64,000 bases of DNA from Latrodectus hesperus (GCA_037975125.1 CM075851.1:120124908-120188907), one strand, 5' to 3'. Counted from the first letter of the stretch, positions 32,502 through 46,377 are shown. Translations and numbers: made by a program. Notes: a model not told the origin generated them from the sequence alone.

Positions 32502-33774
32502 TAAATTCGCTTAATTTCATGTCAAAGAATCCAAAGATTTAAAAATACGAAAAGAACATTTTTAACATCGTTTTCGTTCCAATTCAAAGATATTGAAATT
32601 CTTAATATCACTGATTCGATTGTTTCACACATATATCTACGAATCAGCATTGTGGGCTACTTTAAAATCCACTCTTGTAGAAAAGAAGCGTTTCTTGCGT
32701 CAGAGAGGCGGGTGAGTAGACGTGTTTCAATCAAGTTTCTAGCTGTTATCCTTAGATGAGATCAAAAAAGAAGGGGAGACTGAATTCAGGCACGTCAGAA
32801 TATCAGCCAATACCACAAAGTTTTATTTTTATTTCAACCATTTGTTATAATAATCCCGGCTGCTCTTCTTAAAGGCTTAACGACCTTTCAAGAAAAACCT
32901 TGGAAGGGGACATAATTGCAACGCGAGGAAGTAATCAAAACTATTACTATGAAGCCGGTTTAAAGGCACCAGAAAATAGAGGTTGCCAACAACTCCAAAA
33001 TTTTTGGGATGCTTGTCCAAATAATACCCTAAATGGGAAATGCAAATTCATTCATCTGAATGCTCAATATTGTATTTGATATTTGACTAATTCAAGCAAA
33101 AATTTTATGTTTTATGAATTAGATACAATTTTATATATATCTCCTGATGTGTCACGTAGATACTTCAGGAATTTGGAAACATCTCTATGGCATCTGATTC
33201 ATATACAAAGAATATGTGACTTAAGTGTGCGACATAAAGTTTTCATGGTTTTGTTTTCCTAATTAAAAATTTAATGAAAACCTTAATGAGCGTAGAAACA
33301 AATAACAATTATAAAAGAAGTATCGAGTGTATTCTCATGCGATTTGAATATATAATTCAAATAAAAAATATAATTTTTACTTTTGTTAATTTGAAATTAA
33401 GACACGGAACTATAACGTTGATGACTTTTTTGTAAATTACTATTTAATAATTTATAACTGTACACTAGTACTTAATGAGACTGAATGTACTATATTTTAC
33501 AGGTCTCATAATTTCATTCATTAAGAGATGGATCCTGATGAAAGTAGTCATCGCTCTGTTCCACTGGTTAACTACGACATATTGCTACAATTTATTTAAA
33601 TATCCACACAAAAGAACTTTTAATTTTATCAATGTTCACGCAATAATTGAAACAGTATGACAGTTGGTTAGGGAATAGTTTGATAATGGAAACTCTTAGA
33701 TTCTCCAGCAACAAAAAAATACTTTTGTACTGGCTAATCTAAGATATTCCATTATTATTCTATTGGAAAATTTC

Positions 33775-33798
33775 GCACAGGTGCCGTATAATCCAGGC
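33775..33798. repeat. Solitary MITE terminal repeat
   Basis: GCACAGGTGCCGTATAATCC followed by AGG matches the terminal repeat of the elements at 58.2 and 60.1 kb. No partner end is visible nearby. Confidence 0.55.
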
Positions 33799-34410
33799 GA
33801 ACATTCGCAGAACATTCGCCTTTATTTGAATATTTTTAACCTATTCATCAATTTTGTATGATTTAGAAGGTTTTTTAATATAATACTTCACATGTTTTAT
33901 ATTTCCATTAGTAAAAAAAACATTTTTGAAATTTTTGTTTGTGAACATGGAAATATAAAATTGTTAAATTTATTTTATTAAAAGCTATTTCTTTGCTATT
34001 TGAATTAATTTTTGTAAATTTTTAAAAAAATATTACTAGTTTGAGTTACGATTATTCCCTTTTCTAACGGTTTGAAGCATATTTATTGCCAATATCTTTT
34101 TAAATTTCGAAATCCATGTCTTTCAATATGATATTGAGTTTCAATAAATTCCACTACTGTCAATACAATAATTTCTAATTTTTCGGAATCCTTAAAATGA
34201 ATTAATTTTAAAGTATTTGTGTGTTTAAACACAAATAAAAAATTCCTGTAGTTGAAAATTAATATTGACGATACTTATGTTTATTACCACCACAATTGAT
34301 TGTCAGTGGTAAAAAAAAGATTATGAAAAAGAAACAATATTTTCTTAACTTGTCAGAATTTAATCTAAAATATTATTTCGCTGTTTTAAAATAGAAAAAT
34401 GAACATATAG

Positions 34411-34696
<286 letters not shown>

Positions 34697-34699
34697 AAC

Positions 34700-35820
34700 T
34701 TCATGGTTCTCTTTATTTTTTTCTGCATTTAATTAGTTACTTATTTCATTAATTACTCAACTTAATTAATAAAATCAAACAGTGTTGATATTTTGCCTCG
34801 TGCTATATTTATTATGTCAAAGACTAAAGAATTGAACAAAAACATTTTTTATTTCTATATAAAATATTCATATCTTAATTGATGTTTTCATTCAAGTTGA
34901 TGAAAAATATATAAATAAGTAGGTTTAAACTAACTACAAAATATGAAAACAGTAATAAATATCGAAGAGAATTCTTCTATATATATTGATCTAATTACAA
35001 GAGAGAGAGTTTAGTGCTTTAATGTTAAACATCTTTCAATATATTTCCAATTTAAATTTGTTTTTAATTACTTCTTAATCTTATTTTTCTTAAAAAAAAT
35101 TAACTAAAATATATGTAGAGCAATGTTAATCTTTAAATACTAATGATATAATATATAAGCAATTTAATCAAAGGAAAATATGATTTGCATTTTTATATAT
35201 GAAGCAGACACACAATTGTTTCAATAAATATTTTTCAATGAACAGGTATTTATTATAATTTAAAATTCTTAAGTAAAAACTTAACTAATTATTTCTGGTT
35301 TCTTTTTGCCCAAAACTTTCGAATAATTTTTCAACTATAAAATAGCTTTTTATTCTGAAATTTTTTTTAAAATAACACATGGAATTAAGTTTCTAAACAA
35401 AGTCTTTAAAGTAAATATAAGCTTTAAAATTTCTGTACTTTATTTTTACATATACATTTTAAATATACACTTAATGTTATTACATAAACATTTAAGTAAT
35501 TTTTTTCTATAAAGATATAGGTGATTACTGTATTATCCTTTCAGAAAATATCATTTGGGTATATGCATATGGTAAAATTTAATAGATAAAACTCAAGACT
35601 TTTTAACAACATATTTATAGTTAGTATATACCCAAATGAAGAAAAAATTAATCCCAAGTTTCTGCATGGAGGAAAAAGTCAGGATTTAAATGAAAAGTAG
35701 TACACAATAATGTCATCTTATGGTAAAAACGGTTCTGAGCATAAGTTTGCAGAAGTGGCTGAATATTTTCTCTTATAGATAGTTTGTTTGTCGCTTTAAC
35801 TTTTTGAGTCACTTTTTGAG
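34700..35820. other. AT-rich non-coding stretch
   Basis: Nothing recognisable beyond an inverted repeat at 35551-35639 with arms TCATTTGGGTATAT. Confidence 0.5.
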
Positions 35821-35829
35821 CGCGAGTAT

Positions 35830-35935
35830 TACTTCAGCTGGGACCTATAGCTTAAAGAGGATACCCTACCACTACAAATATCCACACCCGAAATAAGAAT
35901 CAAATCTACGGACTATTAGACTCAAGGCTCTATAT
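35830..35935 (-). mobile_element. Possible tRNA-derived SINE fragment
   Basis: The minus strand reads GAGCCTTGAGTCTAATAGTC, CGTAG, then a B-box-like AGATTTGATTC and TCGGGTGTGG. The resemblance to a tRNA 3' half is weak. Confidence 0.3.
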
Positions 35936-36284
35936 GTGGAAAAGTATTTTTTTTTTATTCTTTGGTGAAAAAGAAATAGTGGGTATTTACTTTCATACAA
36001 GCAATAGTGTTAGAAAATATTTGATAACCTTGATATGAAGGGAATTAGAGTAAATAATTCATAATTGCTTAGAGAAAAATGGCCTCATCTACTTCACGCC
36101 TCTTAATACTATACTTTATAATTATACTTTAGAGTATTATACTTTATAATTATACTATAATTATACCCTCAATACTAAATAATTATACTTTAGAATTCAC
36201 AAATATTTAATATAACACCACATATAGTAGATAATCTAACAGCATGAGGTTGCTGTAAGTCATTTAAATACCACCACAAAAATT

Positions 36285-36505
36285 ATCTTCTGGGAGAACT
36301 TTTATAGATAATGGATCGTATTTACTTATTGCGAGGGAGAAAACCAGAAAAACTCCTAAGCACTCTCGGCACACATGGATGTATGAGATAGAAACGAAAT
36401 GTCGATTTCTCGTTATTCAATAGTGGTTGGGATCAATCCCAGGATCTTTTGCCCTGGAAGCCATGGCTCTTATTGATTAAGTTAGGGACGATCAATTCTT
36501 CAACA
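36285..36505 (-). mobile_element. tRNA-derived SINE, degenerate
   Basis: The minus strand has a tRNA-like head with a B-box-like GGGATTGATCCCA (about 36428-36442), then a body ending near 36285. The A-box is weak, no target duplication was found, and the limits are approximate. Confidence 0.45.
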
Positions 36506-37424
36506 TTTCGGCCCTACTAACCACAAACCATCAAATACTATTGAAAGTCAATAACCTTCCAAATTTTCTTCAAAGGCAGAGTTTTATAAATTTGTTGCTT
36601 GATGAGAACCAACATTAAGTTATTATGTCACTTGGGGTTCGGCAAGAACTCTGCCTTTAATATTAATGTACTGGCCACACAAGCATTCAATCTTATAAAT
36701 ACTTTAATTTTTCTATTAAAAATTTTTTTCAAACTGAAAAGTTCTATAAACTCTGCAAACATGACAGATAAAATTATCAATAAAAACTTGCTGTTTCAAT
36801 ACTACCCACAATTCTTTGCATACTTATTTAAATATTTCTGATTACGAGAAAACAGCCCTAAGAATATGCATTTTAGACGGCAAAGATTTTTCTAAGTTAG
36901 AAACATTCTTTATCTTCAAAGAATAATTGCTATTACTTGACATTAGCAATTCAATTTCATTTTCGAAGTCATTGCGGAGCAAAAATGAAATAACTAGCCG
37001 AATCAATCAGAATTTTTTGAGTGCCACAATTACTTGCTTTCTTATGAAGTATGGAAATGTAGTCACATAAAATGCTCAAAGTTACAAAACAATCTGATAG
37101 TAAAATATGTTTTAGACAAGCACCAATCTAAAACTATCCTAAAAAGTGACACATGTAGAGCAAAAGTGAGTTTATTTCGTAAAGTTATTTTGTTTAATGT
37201 GTCCGTTTTTAGATTACTTTTTTAGATGGATTGCTGAAATAATTATAAATTGAAAAATTGAAGTTACTAAAACTATAAAGTGACTGTGATTTTTATAAAA
37301 ATATAAGTCATCTGATTATAGAAGTTCAAAATAACAGACTTTGAATGCAGCAACTGTGCTTTTTTTCACTACTTTATGACTCACTTTTCGATAGTCAAAA
37401 CTTAAATATGAATGCTTCATTTGT

Positions 37425-37654
37425 CAAATCGATTAAATCCCTAACACAAAAAGTTTAGAAAAACGATAAAATTGTGTATTATTTTTAAAACTAACACAAT
37501 TCATATTATTTATATATGGTTCTTGTGTTGTTAATTTTTATTATCAGGGATATTTTTTGAATACATACGGTTATGTATTATGTATACTTTTTAGTATTAA
37601 AATTCAATAAAATTCAGAACAAGGAGTTAATCGATATGGCAAATGAAAAACCAT

Positions 37655-37738
<84 letters not shown>

Positions 37739-37964
37739 TGGTTTTTCATTTGCCATATTGATTAACTCCTTGTTCTGAATTTTTAATACTGAAAAGTATA
37801 TATAATATATAACCGTATCAGAGATATATCAAAAAATATCTCTGATAATAAAAATTAACACCACAAAAACCATGTATAAATAATATGAATTGTGTTAGTT
37901 TTAAAAATAATACACAATTTTATCGTTTTTTTAAACTTTTTGTCTTAGGGATTTAATCGATTTG
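37425..37964. repeat. Large imperfect palindrome with (TA)n at its centre
   Basis: The left arm (37425 to about 37657) and right arm (about 37735 to 37964) are inverted copies, about 90 percent alike by eye with a few indels. Both arms read inward CAAATCGATTAAATCCC, then AACGATAAAATTGTGTATT, AACACAATTCATATTATTTA, TTAATTTTTATTATCAG, ACAAGGAGTTAATC and GGCAAATGAAAAACCAT. The loop is pure (TA)n. There is no coding capacity and no clear target duplication. It may be a foldback/MITE element or an inverted duplication seeded at a TA tract. Confidence 0.88.
37656..37735. repeat. (TA)n at palindrome centre
   Basis: About 78 bases of TA forming the loop of the surrounding inverted repeat. Confidence 0.95.
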
Positions 37965-37965
37965 T

Positions 37966-38037
37966 ATGTATATATATATGTGTATGTGTGTGTGTGCATG
38001 TGTGTGTGTGCATGTGTGTGTATATATATATGTATAT
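37966..38037. repeat. Compound TA/TG microsatellite
   Basis: TATG, TGTG and CATG(TG)n blocks directly after the right arm of the palindrome. Confidence 0.9.
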
Positions 38038-38044
38038 TCAAAAT

Positions 38045-41000
38045 CAAGTTTAAATATACAAATTGCCTATGTACCTATTTCTTGAATATTTTTTTAAAAA
38101 ATTTTTCAATAGTAACTGCTTAATTTATATGTTCCATCATGAATTATGCAAATATAACACACAATTAAAGAAAATTTCGTGACGCAGCGTAATGTAATCA
38201 GGGATAAAACTGCAAAGAAGGATTGATTTATTTACATTAAAAATGTAAAGCATTGATTAATCAAAGATGCCACTGTTGAGAACTATTTTCTTTAAGGCGG
38301 GGCCACTGCTGCCGTCGTTCGAATTAATCTGTAAATAGTTTCTCTTCTCTTTGTGTTTTACCCTCTAGAAGAAGCACATCTCGAATGCTCTTGTAATTTT
38401 CAGTCTAATTTTATGCGTTGTGTTGTTTTGCAATAAACATGAGAAAACGTATTTCTAGATTATTTGAGTTTTGAAGCAGGGCACCAGATAATAGATTGTT
38501 AAAATCTAAATCGAAAGCATTCTCATTATTAGTTATTGATTTGTTACACCCACGTACAATGTTGCATCGAGTTTTACAAACGAAAATTTGTCCTTAAAAC
38601 TGTCCAATTTGTGAGTAATGTCTTATACACAGAAATAATTTACATTATGAGTAAATGAAAAGGCAATAAATAGTGACATATAAATGTTTTCATAATTTTG
38701 AAGATAAGAGCGTGATAACTGGCCCATTTTTCTGGGAAGGGAAGATTTGACATTGATCTATGATTCAAAGTACGTTTCAAGCTATTATCAACGTCTTCAA
38801 TTGTAGTAAGAATCGAATTCATAAAGAGTTAGATTTAAACACACAACATTAGCCGTCAATCTATCATTTCGGCTATTCGATGAAAGTCAACGACTGGCAG
38901 CGCTCTTTAGTTAAAAAAACAAGTTATAATTTCATTTCAGATACATTACTCCTAATTTCTCTGCATTTCATTTAAAATAATTCTCCCTAGTTGTGAAAAT
39001 CTAAACTATGTTTAAGCATTCAAAACATTTGGTTTCAATCCCTACCTAGTAAATAAAAAAACAATTATGTGTCTGTATATTTTTACTTATCACACATAAA
39101 GATTGCTAATATCAACTTAATTTAAAATACATTTTTTATGTAAAAATCTAATAAAAATAACAATTTTAATGGATGGTGCATTTTGATATTGAACAATAAA
39201 ATGGCTTAAATGAGCGTGTAAAAGAACATAGAGCTTATTGACATAGAGCTTATGACAAATACATTATATATTATAACAAATACTGGTGGATTTAAAAGCA
39301 AAGTTTTCGAAATCCCTTTTTCTTGCATTACGTTTCTAGTTAATAGTCAAATACACAAGTAATCAACATGCATATTTTTAACCTCTGTCAAATAAGAGCG
39401 AGAAATTAATTATTTAAGCTTATATGAGTCTTAAAAGAATCTAACATATTTTTTCCTAAAAAATGTCTTATTTCATATTTCTAATTTTTTGAACAACACT
39501 AAATTTCAATACATTTTTTATGTAGAATTTCAATATGTCATGATTTTTGATTCAAACGACAATTCCTAAGCATTTGAATCTAAGTGATATTTATTTCTAG
39601 AAATAATATTACAAATATATAATGAAATATTCTTGTAATTACTAATAATAGAATATTCTTGGGTTGAGATTAGACAGAAGCTGTCAAGCAGTTTGATAGC
39701 ATCATTTATATAAAAATAAATTATGCAATATGAAATTTGTTAATTTGTAATTATAAGTACATTAGTATAGTGTGCAACATTAATAAATAATAAATATCTT
39801 ACACACAATCGTAAATCGCTAATCATTTACCTTCAAAGAAATTCAAAGGAATTATATTTTCTAATACGTCAATATACCGTAAATACTTAAGATTTCATTA
39901 TACGATGATAAGACCTAATAACTCAACCAAAAACCAAATGTTAGGCCGAATCCTACAAATTTCTCTCCATAAATAAAGTTACTAACATATACGATCGCCA
40001 AAGGTATAAATGCTCATTTATATGACAGCTACTTTTTAGTAAATTGTTTGATGTAAAAAATTAACGATATGCTTAATACATAACTTGAATTTTTCATAAA
40101 TATTCAAGTAAAGTACATCGATAGATAATCTTAATTATTTAGCTTTTTTTTGCCATTTTAATAATAAATTTCTGATAATAATTCCTCGTTTTTTATTTTT
40201 GTCTTTATATTTCTCTGTTTGAAATCATTAGTTTCAAATTCTCACTAAGCAATTTAAAACAATTTTTGATAATACTGAAAGAACTTCTACCTAGAGAGAC
40301 TAAGTTTAGGGCTCAAATTATTCTAAATAATAAGCTTCCTATAAAATTAAAGTGATTTAAAAAGATTTGAATTCCAGCTAAGCTAAGTCCATTCCTGCTT
40401 ACAGGGACATAATAATTAGGTGTGCTTCCAAAATCAAATTCTGTGCCCAAATAACCTAGTCTATAACTTGATTTTTAATAATACTTGAATGGATTTCTTT
40501 TTAAAATAAATAAGCTGAGAACAGGAAATACACTAAGTATATAGGAAATTATATATACTTTTAATTAAATTTCGAAAATCAACTACAATTCAATACAATA
40601 AATAATCAAGTCCATTCCTGGGTTATGGGACACGTCAGGTTCGGATCCTTTCAAGTTTAAATATGAGATTTTAATACAAGGATTTTATAATAAAACAACT
40701 GAATGTACTTATTTCTCTACTAAGGGCATCTGTGGAAAGATGAATAAGTCATGGTTGCCTTCAATGTTCTCCAAGTGAAATGATACCTCTGGAGATAGGT
40801 TTTGGAGAGTCTTCTGCTTGGTCTCTGCTTCTGAATGACAGACTCCCACGCGGCAGCTTCCATCTTACACTCAGGACTAAGGTACACGAAAACATGTTGG
40901 AGTTTTTTCAAATCTCTGTATTAAGTTTAAATTATTTTACATTTGATTCAACGAATTTTTAGTTTACACTAAACTCAACCCATGTTCCCTTACCGTAGAT

Positions 41001-41310
41001 TTTATCAGGAGAAAACATGTATGTAGATTTTGAAGAGTGATTTTCCTTTGGAAAACATATCTTCCACTTACTTAGTTTTCGGGCATACTCCAAGTCTTTG
41101 TTAAGAAAAGATGACAATTTTAAAAGAAGGAAAAAAATTATACGATTCTTTCTTGAAATGAGAAGATTTCTGGAGCGGAATATTATTTCGCTTGTATTAA
41201 ATGCATCGTATAAATAGTAACTCTTTACGGGGAATTCAAATCAGCGATGTGCTAATAGATTATAAACGCTATAATCAGAATTTCAAGATGAAACATAGTT
41301 TATGTTTTAA
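38045..41310. other. AT-rich non-coding stretch
   Basis: No gene supported. A short GC-rich word (GGCGGGGCCACTGCTGCCG, near 38.30 kb) stands out. The less AT-rich segment around 40.72-40.90 kb could be an old SINE body but has no clear tRNA head. Confidence 0.45.
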
Positions 41311-41317
41311 TTTAGAT

Positions 41318-41595
41318 GTTGTTGTTGTCGTGTGCTAGCTACGCTGGTATTATGTGGAGCGCTGCTCTACTTTTCCAACTGAACCATATTTAGGTTTGGA
41401 GTCCCACTTCCTCCGTACACACATGATATAGGTACCCGTTTATAGGGTAGGCAACCATTCACAACCCATTCATACAAGGAAAGGACAAAGACAGGATAGA
41501 TAGAGAGAGAAAGTACTTCCATGCCCGAACCGGGATTCAAACCCAGGACCTCCCTATCCACACTCAGTCACGCTGACCACTAGGCAAGTTGGGTG
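41318..41595 (-). mobile_element. tRNA-derived SINE, near full length
   Basis: The minus strand starts CCACCCAACTTGCCTAGTGG, with A-box TAGTGGTCAGCGTG and B-box GGTTTGAATCC, then a (TCTC)-rich body and a CAA-type tail. It is the same family as the SINE at 15.77 kb and carries the roughly 57 bases that copy lacks. ATTTAG on both sides may be the target duplication. Confidence 0.82.
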
Positions 41596-42598
41596 GTATT
41601 TAGTTAGCGATCAATATCTTGATATAAGTCTCACTACATTCTTTGCAACGTTCTCAGGTCAGCCCCAGAAAAATGTCAGTGATCATAAATAATGAGTATT
41701 TTATAGGCTTAAAACAAAACCAGTATTTTCCAAAAGCAGCAAATCATCGAGAATATTCATAAATTCTTATTTCGAAGATTTTATGTTGCTGGAAGGAAAT
41801 ACAAATTGCTTACATGTTTAATATAAGGCTCGTATTTTAAAAGTCACCTACTCACTAATCTCATTCACGTCTAGGTCCATTTCCATCGTCCTAAGCAGTA
41901 TAAAAAACTTGTTTTACACCAAATTTATATAATAAATGAACATACACAACAAAAGCAGTTTTCAAAATTATCGTTCCTTTCACGTCTCAACATGGTAATG
42001 TATAACTTGTTTTGAATTTCGAAGTACTAAATGTCAACTAAATAAGCTGGCGAATAATAATTTATATTTTCTTATCAACCTAATTAAAAAAAAAAACATT
42101 TTAAAGTGAGAGATATAGAATATTTCGTGGAAACCACACATATGACATTGTAATTTAACATTTACAAAATACATAATACTTAAAATCTATTGAAATGGAT
42201 TTTTCAGGAAAAAGACACTTAATTCAAAAGGTATAAGAATCGTTGTTTCCATAACTTCCTACTTTTAAATTCATTTTTTAAAATTTTATTTAAAAAATTT
42301 TTTATAAAAAAATTAAATAAAAATGAACGGTTGAATGTAAATTAAAAAAATAGAAAAACATGCAGAATAACTTATTATATTAATCAGTTATAAAACTAAT
42401 TAAAATTATAATTCTTCAATTTTAATAAAAATGGGATAATTTTAATAATTGTTTTATTTCTATAACGTAGTCGAAAACAAAACTAAAAGTCCATTAACTT
42501 AAATTTGATAAAAATTTGATTGCAATTAATTTTGTTAAAAAAATTATTTAGTTACTAACACTGATAACTTTTATAAAATTATAAAAAAAATCAAGTAC

Positions 42599-42601
<3 letters not shown>

Positions 42602-42667
<66 letters not shown>
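42602..42667. repeat. (TA)n microsatellite
   Basis: Uninterrupted TA over about 65 bases. Confidence 0.95.
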
Positions 42668-42669
<2 letters not shown>

Positions 42670-42937
42670 TATGTATGTATGGTAAAAGTCATAAAAACGT
42701 TTTATAATATATTTTCCATCCGTCAAAACAATACTCACGTTTTGTAATGACGGAACATATTTATATTAAGCTATAAATTCTTGTTTAAAAAAATTACTAA
42801 TGTGTTTTTTACAGTTTGATGATGCTAAATAAGTTCTAGCAATGAGTAGATAGGCACAGTTAATATGCCAATAATTCAGGAATATACAGAAGTCTTAAGC
42901 ACTTTTCCATACATCTCGCCTAAAAGTAAAACAAATA

Positions 42938-44589
42938 CACTGCTGGAAAAAAGTAGAAGGACAGTCATATTTTATAAATTATGCTTTAAATTTTAGCACA
43001 ATTAATATAATTTTTATTTTTATTTTATTAAACTAATTTTCCTTTTATTTTCAGTGAATAAATTTTATTTATCATTAAGAAAATAATATAAAATAGTACT
43101 TAAGTATTTTTGGTCTGTGAAAAAAGTAGAAAGACACGTGCAAAAAGATTCTCCGTTTGGAACTTATAACAGTTTATTTGTTGTTACAAATTCCAAAATA
43201 AATTGTTGTTGTTGTTGAAAATAAGTTGAAAATATTGTTTTTTAAACTGTCTTTCTTTCGAAAGATATATTTTGTTGAAAAAAATCTTCAATTTTTGAAC
43301 AGTTAAAATGCCTAGATAATATAAGGGGTTAAACCTTTAAGTGAATTTCAAAAAGGCCTAATTGTGGCATGTAAAGATGTCGGCAAAAGTGCGAGAGAAA
43401 TTTTAAAGCACCTACACATCAGTCCAAACGCTGTTTCTAACTTCTTGAAAAATATAAAGAGTCTAAAAATCTAAAAAAGGAGGAGGCAGTTTAATGGTTT
43501 GGAAAGAAAGATTGGCAGACTTAAAAAATTGACTCTACTTAACCAAGAAAAAATCTTTATATAACTTTAAAAAAACGCATGAAAGCATTGGAAAAGCACA
43601 AGACCCATCTGACTTCACACATGTAACCAGAAGAACACTTAACAACTACATAAAAAGATCGGATACGTTTATATTTAAGAAAAGAAAGCACCATTCTAAA
43701 TGGAACGAAAGGCACATTGAGTGCCAAAAACAGTGGGTCAAAGAACACATGTCTTGGAGCTTCGAATGGACTTGTTATTTTTTCTGATGAAAAAAAAATT
43801 CAATTTAGATTACCCAGACGGTTGTCAATATTATTGGCATTGTCTGGGTACACAAGAAGAATCTTATTTTACCTGACAGATAGGAGGAGGCAGTTTAAGG
43901 GTTTGGATATCAGTTAACTACGTTGAAATCATCAATCTAGTGTTCCTGGATGAAAAACAGAAACTTACAGATTACATTCAAATTTTAAATTCAGAGCTTC
44001 TTCCCTGTGGCACTGAGCTAAGCTGAGAAAATTGGATGTTTTAGCAATATGGAGCATCAATTCACACTACCAATGGCGTTAAAAATTGGTTTGAAACAAA
44101 TAATGTTCGGGTTTTGCCATAGCCTGCTAAAAGTACAGATCTCAACATTGTTTAAAATATATATGGTCAGTAAATGTTCAGCGTGTTTAAGTCAGAGGCA
44201 AGCAATATGAACCTTTGATCAAACTTCGAGAAGCTTTGAATAGTGTTTCGGACAATTTTTGTCAAATCAAAATTCAAGGCTTATATGATTTAATGGCAAT
44301 TAGTCTTTGAAGTAGTTAAAACAAATGACAGAAGAATTCCTTATTAACAAATCTTTTACTTTCATTATTTAGAAATGTCCTTCTACTTTTTTCACCTAGT
44401 ATGATGTGACTGAAATTAATTTTTAACTATAATAAGCAAGTGAATTTTTATTTCATGTTACATGTATAGTTATCTGATTGTAAATAAGTTTTTAAAAGTG
44501 CTGTAAGGAAATTATTTTGCAAAAAAATTCAAAGTTCTTCTCTTATTTTAAAAAAAACCTAGTGTCCTTCTACTTTTTTTCCAGCAGTG
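42938..44589 (+). mobile_element. Complete but dead Tc1-like transposon with IR/DR ends
   Basis: 1,652 bases flanked by TA on both sides (42936-42937 and 44590-44591), the standard Tc1/mariner duplication. The outer ends CACTGCTGGAAAAAAGTAG and its inverse differ by one A. A second, inner copy of the AAAAAAGTAGAA(A/G)GACA word lies at 43117-43137 and, inverted, at 44376-44395. Each terminal repeat is thus about 200 bases with two repeats inside it, the IR/DR layout known from Sleeping Beauty-type elements. One transposase pseudogene lies between. Confidence 0.93.
43308..44347 (+). pseudogene. Tc1-like transposase, disrupted
   Basis: Starts ATGCCTAGA and hits a stop at the fourth codon. Frames then give EFQKGLIVACKDVGKSAREI (the N-terminal helix-turn-helix), FSDEKK then, after a one-base slip, KFNLDYPDG.QYYWHC (first catalytic Asp kept), GGGSLRVW, QYGASIHTTNGVKNWF where the second catalytic Asp block should be, and WPAKSTDLN-like followed by IV-stop-NIYG, where the catalytic Glu codon has become TAA. 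Numerous stops and frameshifts make it non-functional. Length over the region (about 345 codons) is normal for the family. Confidence 0.9.
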
Positions 44590-44854
44590 TACATTGAAAC
44601 TATCAGTTTAACATCATTTCAGTTGCAAAGTAAGAGCAAATTTCAGTATCATAAAACATTCAGACTTGTATCTTCTTGCTTCCCTGAGAAGATTATATAT
44701 AGATTTTGCCCAGTTTTAGGGAAATTCCAGGAAAATCACGAAATATTCATCAAAACATTTTCTAAAAATTGCGTCATCAGTTTTTTTGTTAAATATAGTT
44801 AAATTGATTCTTGGCGTAAGGGAGTTTACGACATTGAACAGGGTTTACTTTATC

Positions 44855-45187
44855 TTATGACCGTCTTCGGCATTCAGCCATTAGTTTGATAAGTATGCCA
44901 ATAAAGTGATGATGAAGCATAAAAAGAATTAAAATTAGCGTCTGTAGAGTTGACTTCAAGAAACTATAAAACAAAATGAGTCCAGTGCCTGAGAGGGTCA
45001 CCCTAAACAAGAGGGGCGGCAGAGGACAACAAGCCCAATGCTTGACTCCAATAAGATGTAAAATGTGCTGCAGATAGTCATGTCCAGTAAGCAAACAACT
45101 CCAACTGATCGAGGGAGAGAACTGGGGGTTACTACTTTTGTTGAGAAAGACACTCTGTAACTTACCAACAGCTGCATCACTGAACAA
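44855..45187 (-). pseudogene. Possible C-terminal relic of a non-LTR retrotransposon
   Basis: The minus-strand frame contains CLLTGHDYLQHILHLIGVK followed by ACCPLP, resembling the (L)RTGH..L..HL..IG....CPLC block found after RT or RNase H in several non-LTR elements, and ends LMAECRRR. The second Cys of CPLC is lost and the frame after it looks shifted. No RT motif is visible nearby, so this is a small, old fragment. Confidence 0.45.
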
Positions 45188-45189
45188 AA

Positions 45190-46326
45190 AGCTTTATTAA
45201 TTTTTCATGTATTTACTAGGATTATCCCAGACTAAATGGCGCTAAAATCAAAAATTTTCATATCATCGAAATTTGCAAAAAACCAAACATTCACAAAAAA
45301 GTTACTTTGAATATTTCGAGTATTTTATTCTTTTTCATGAGGTTTCTGTGCACTAGCCTTAAAATTGAAGATTGTTGCCTGAGTTTGGATATAAGAATGA
45401 ATTTTGAATCAGCCAATCTTGAAATACTTTGAAAAACAGTAAAGGTTTAAATAGGTGCTTAAAAAATACGAAGGATTTTTTGTGAAGTACGAAGAATTTA
45501 CTTGACTATCGAAGGTCATCCGTATTATAGTCTTGGAACCTCTGAATATTTGAAGTTGTTCACCGTTCTTAAGTTTGATTACGACTCAGAATCATTTGTG
45601 GAATTTAATTTGATAGTTCTGTGAGGACAGCTGTAAGAGACGAATCACCTTAGGTTATAATTGATTGGAATGCGTATGTTAGCAATTTTAGATGGATTGC
45701 GTTTATTGGAAATATATAGGAGAAGCCCTTTGAGAAAGTTGATATTGGATTGCTTTGAAAAATTCACCAATCACAGTTTTCTTTAGAAACTTAATATTGT
45801 TCGTACAAAATTATCTTTTGAATAGATAATTTTGCTTCAATAATTTCTTAATTTAGGCTAGTTGTTTTATTTGTACTCTATGAGCTGTCAAATGCATTTT
45901 GTGTTCTTAAAAAGCTGCTCATTCTTCTTCTCCACGCATTTGTTTTATTATTCGTAACTCTAACTTCCATGAATTGATTTCTTACGATGAAGAGCAGTTC
46001 TGCAAGCAATTGAATAAATTAAACTTTTTTTGTTACTTTAATTAGTGCGTCTAATTGACACAACTGCTGAATTCTTCAGGTTACAAAATGGATTGAGCAA
46101 TTTCTTTTCAGAAATATATATTCAAAATTGCCTAAAGATATTGAAGTATCCGTTGAAAGCCACGTTAATATTTTGCAAAAATATGTATAAAATAAATCTG
46201 TACTCTGAAGAAATTTCATTACTTATTGATTAACTGTTTACTATGAGTAATATCTAAATACATTTTTATGCATTTATGAATATATTTTATGTAGTTCTTA
46301 TCTACAAAAACACAGGTTTGTTCCCA

Positions 46327-46377
<51 letters not shown>

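Larger units (their letters stand above)
30771..34400. other. AT-rich non-coding stretch
   Basis: No gene supported. It holds a poly(A) run near 31842-31860, a 31-base palindrome at 32471-32501 and a lone MITE end at 33775-33798. The patch 32.65-33.05 kb is somewhat less AT-rich, but I recognise nothing in it. Confidence 0.5.
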
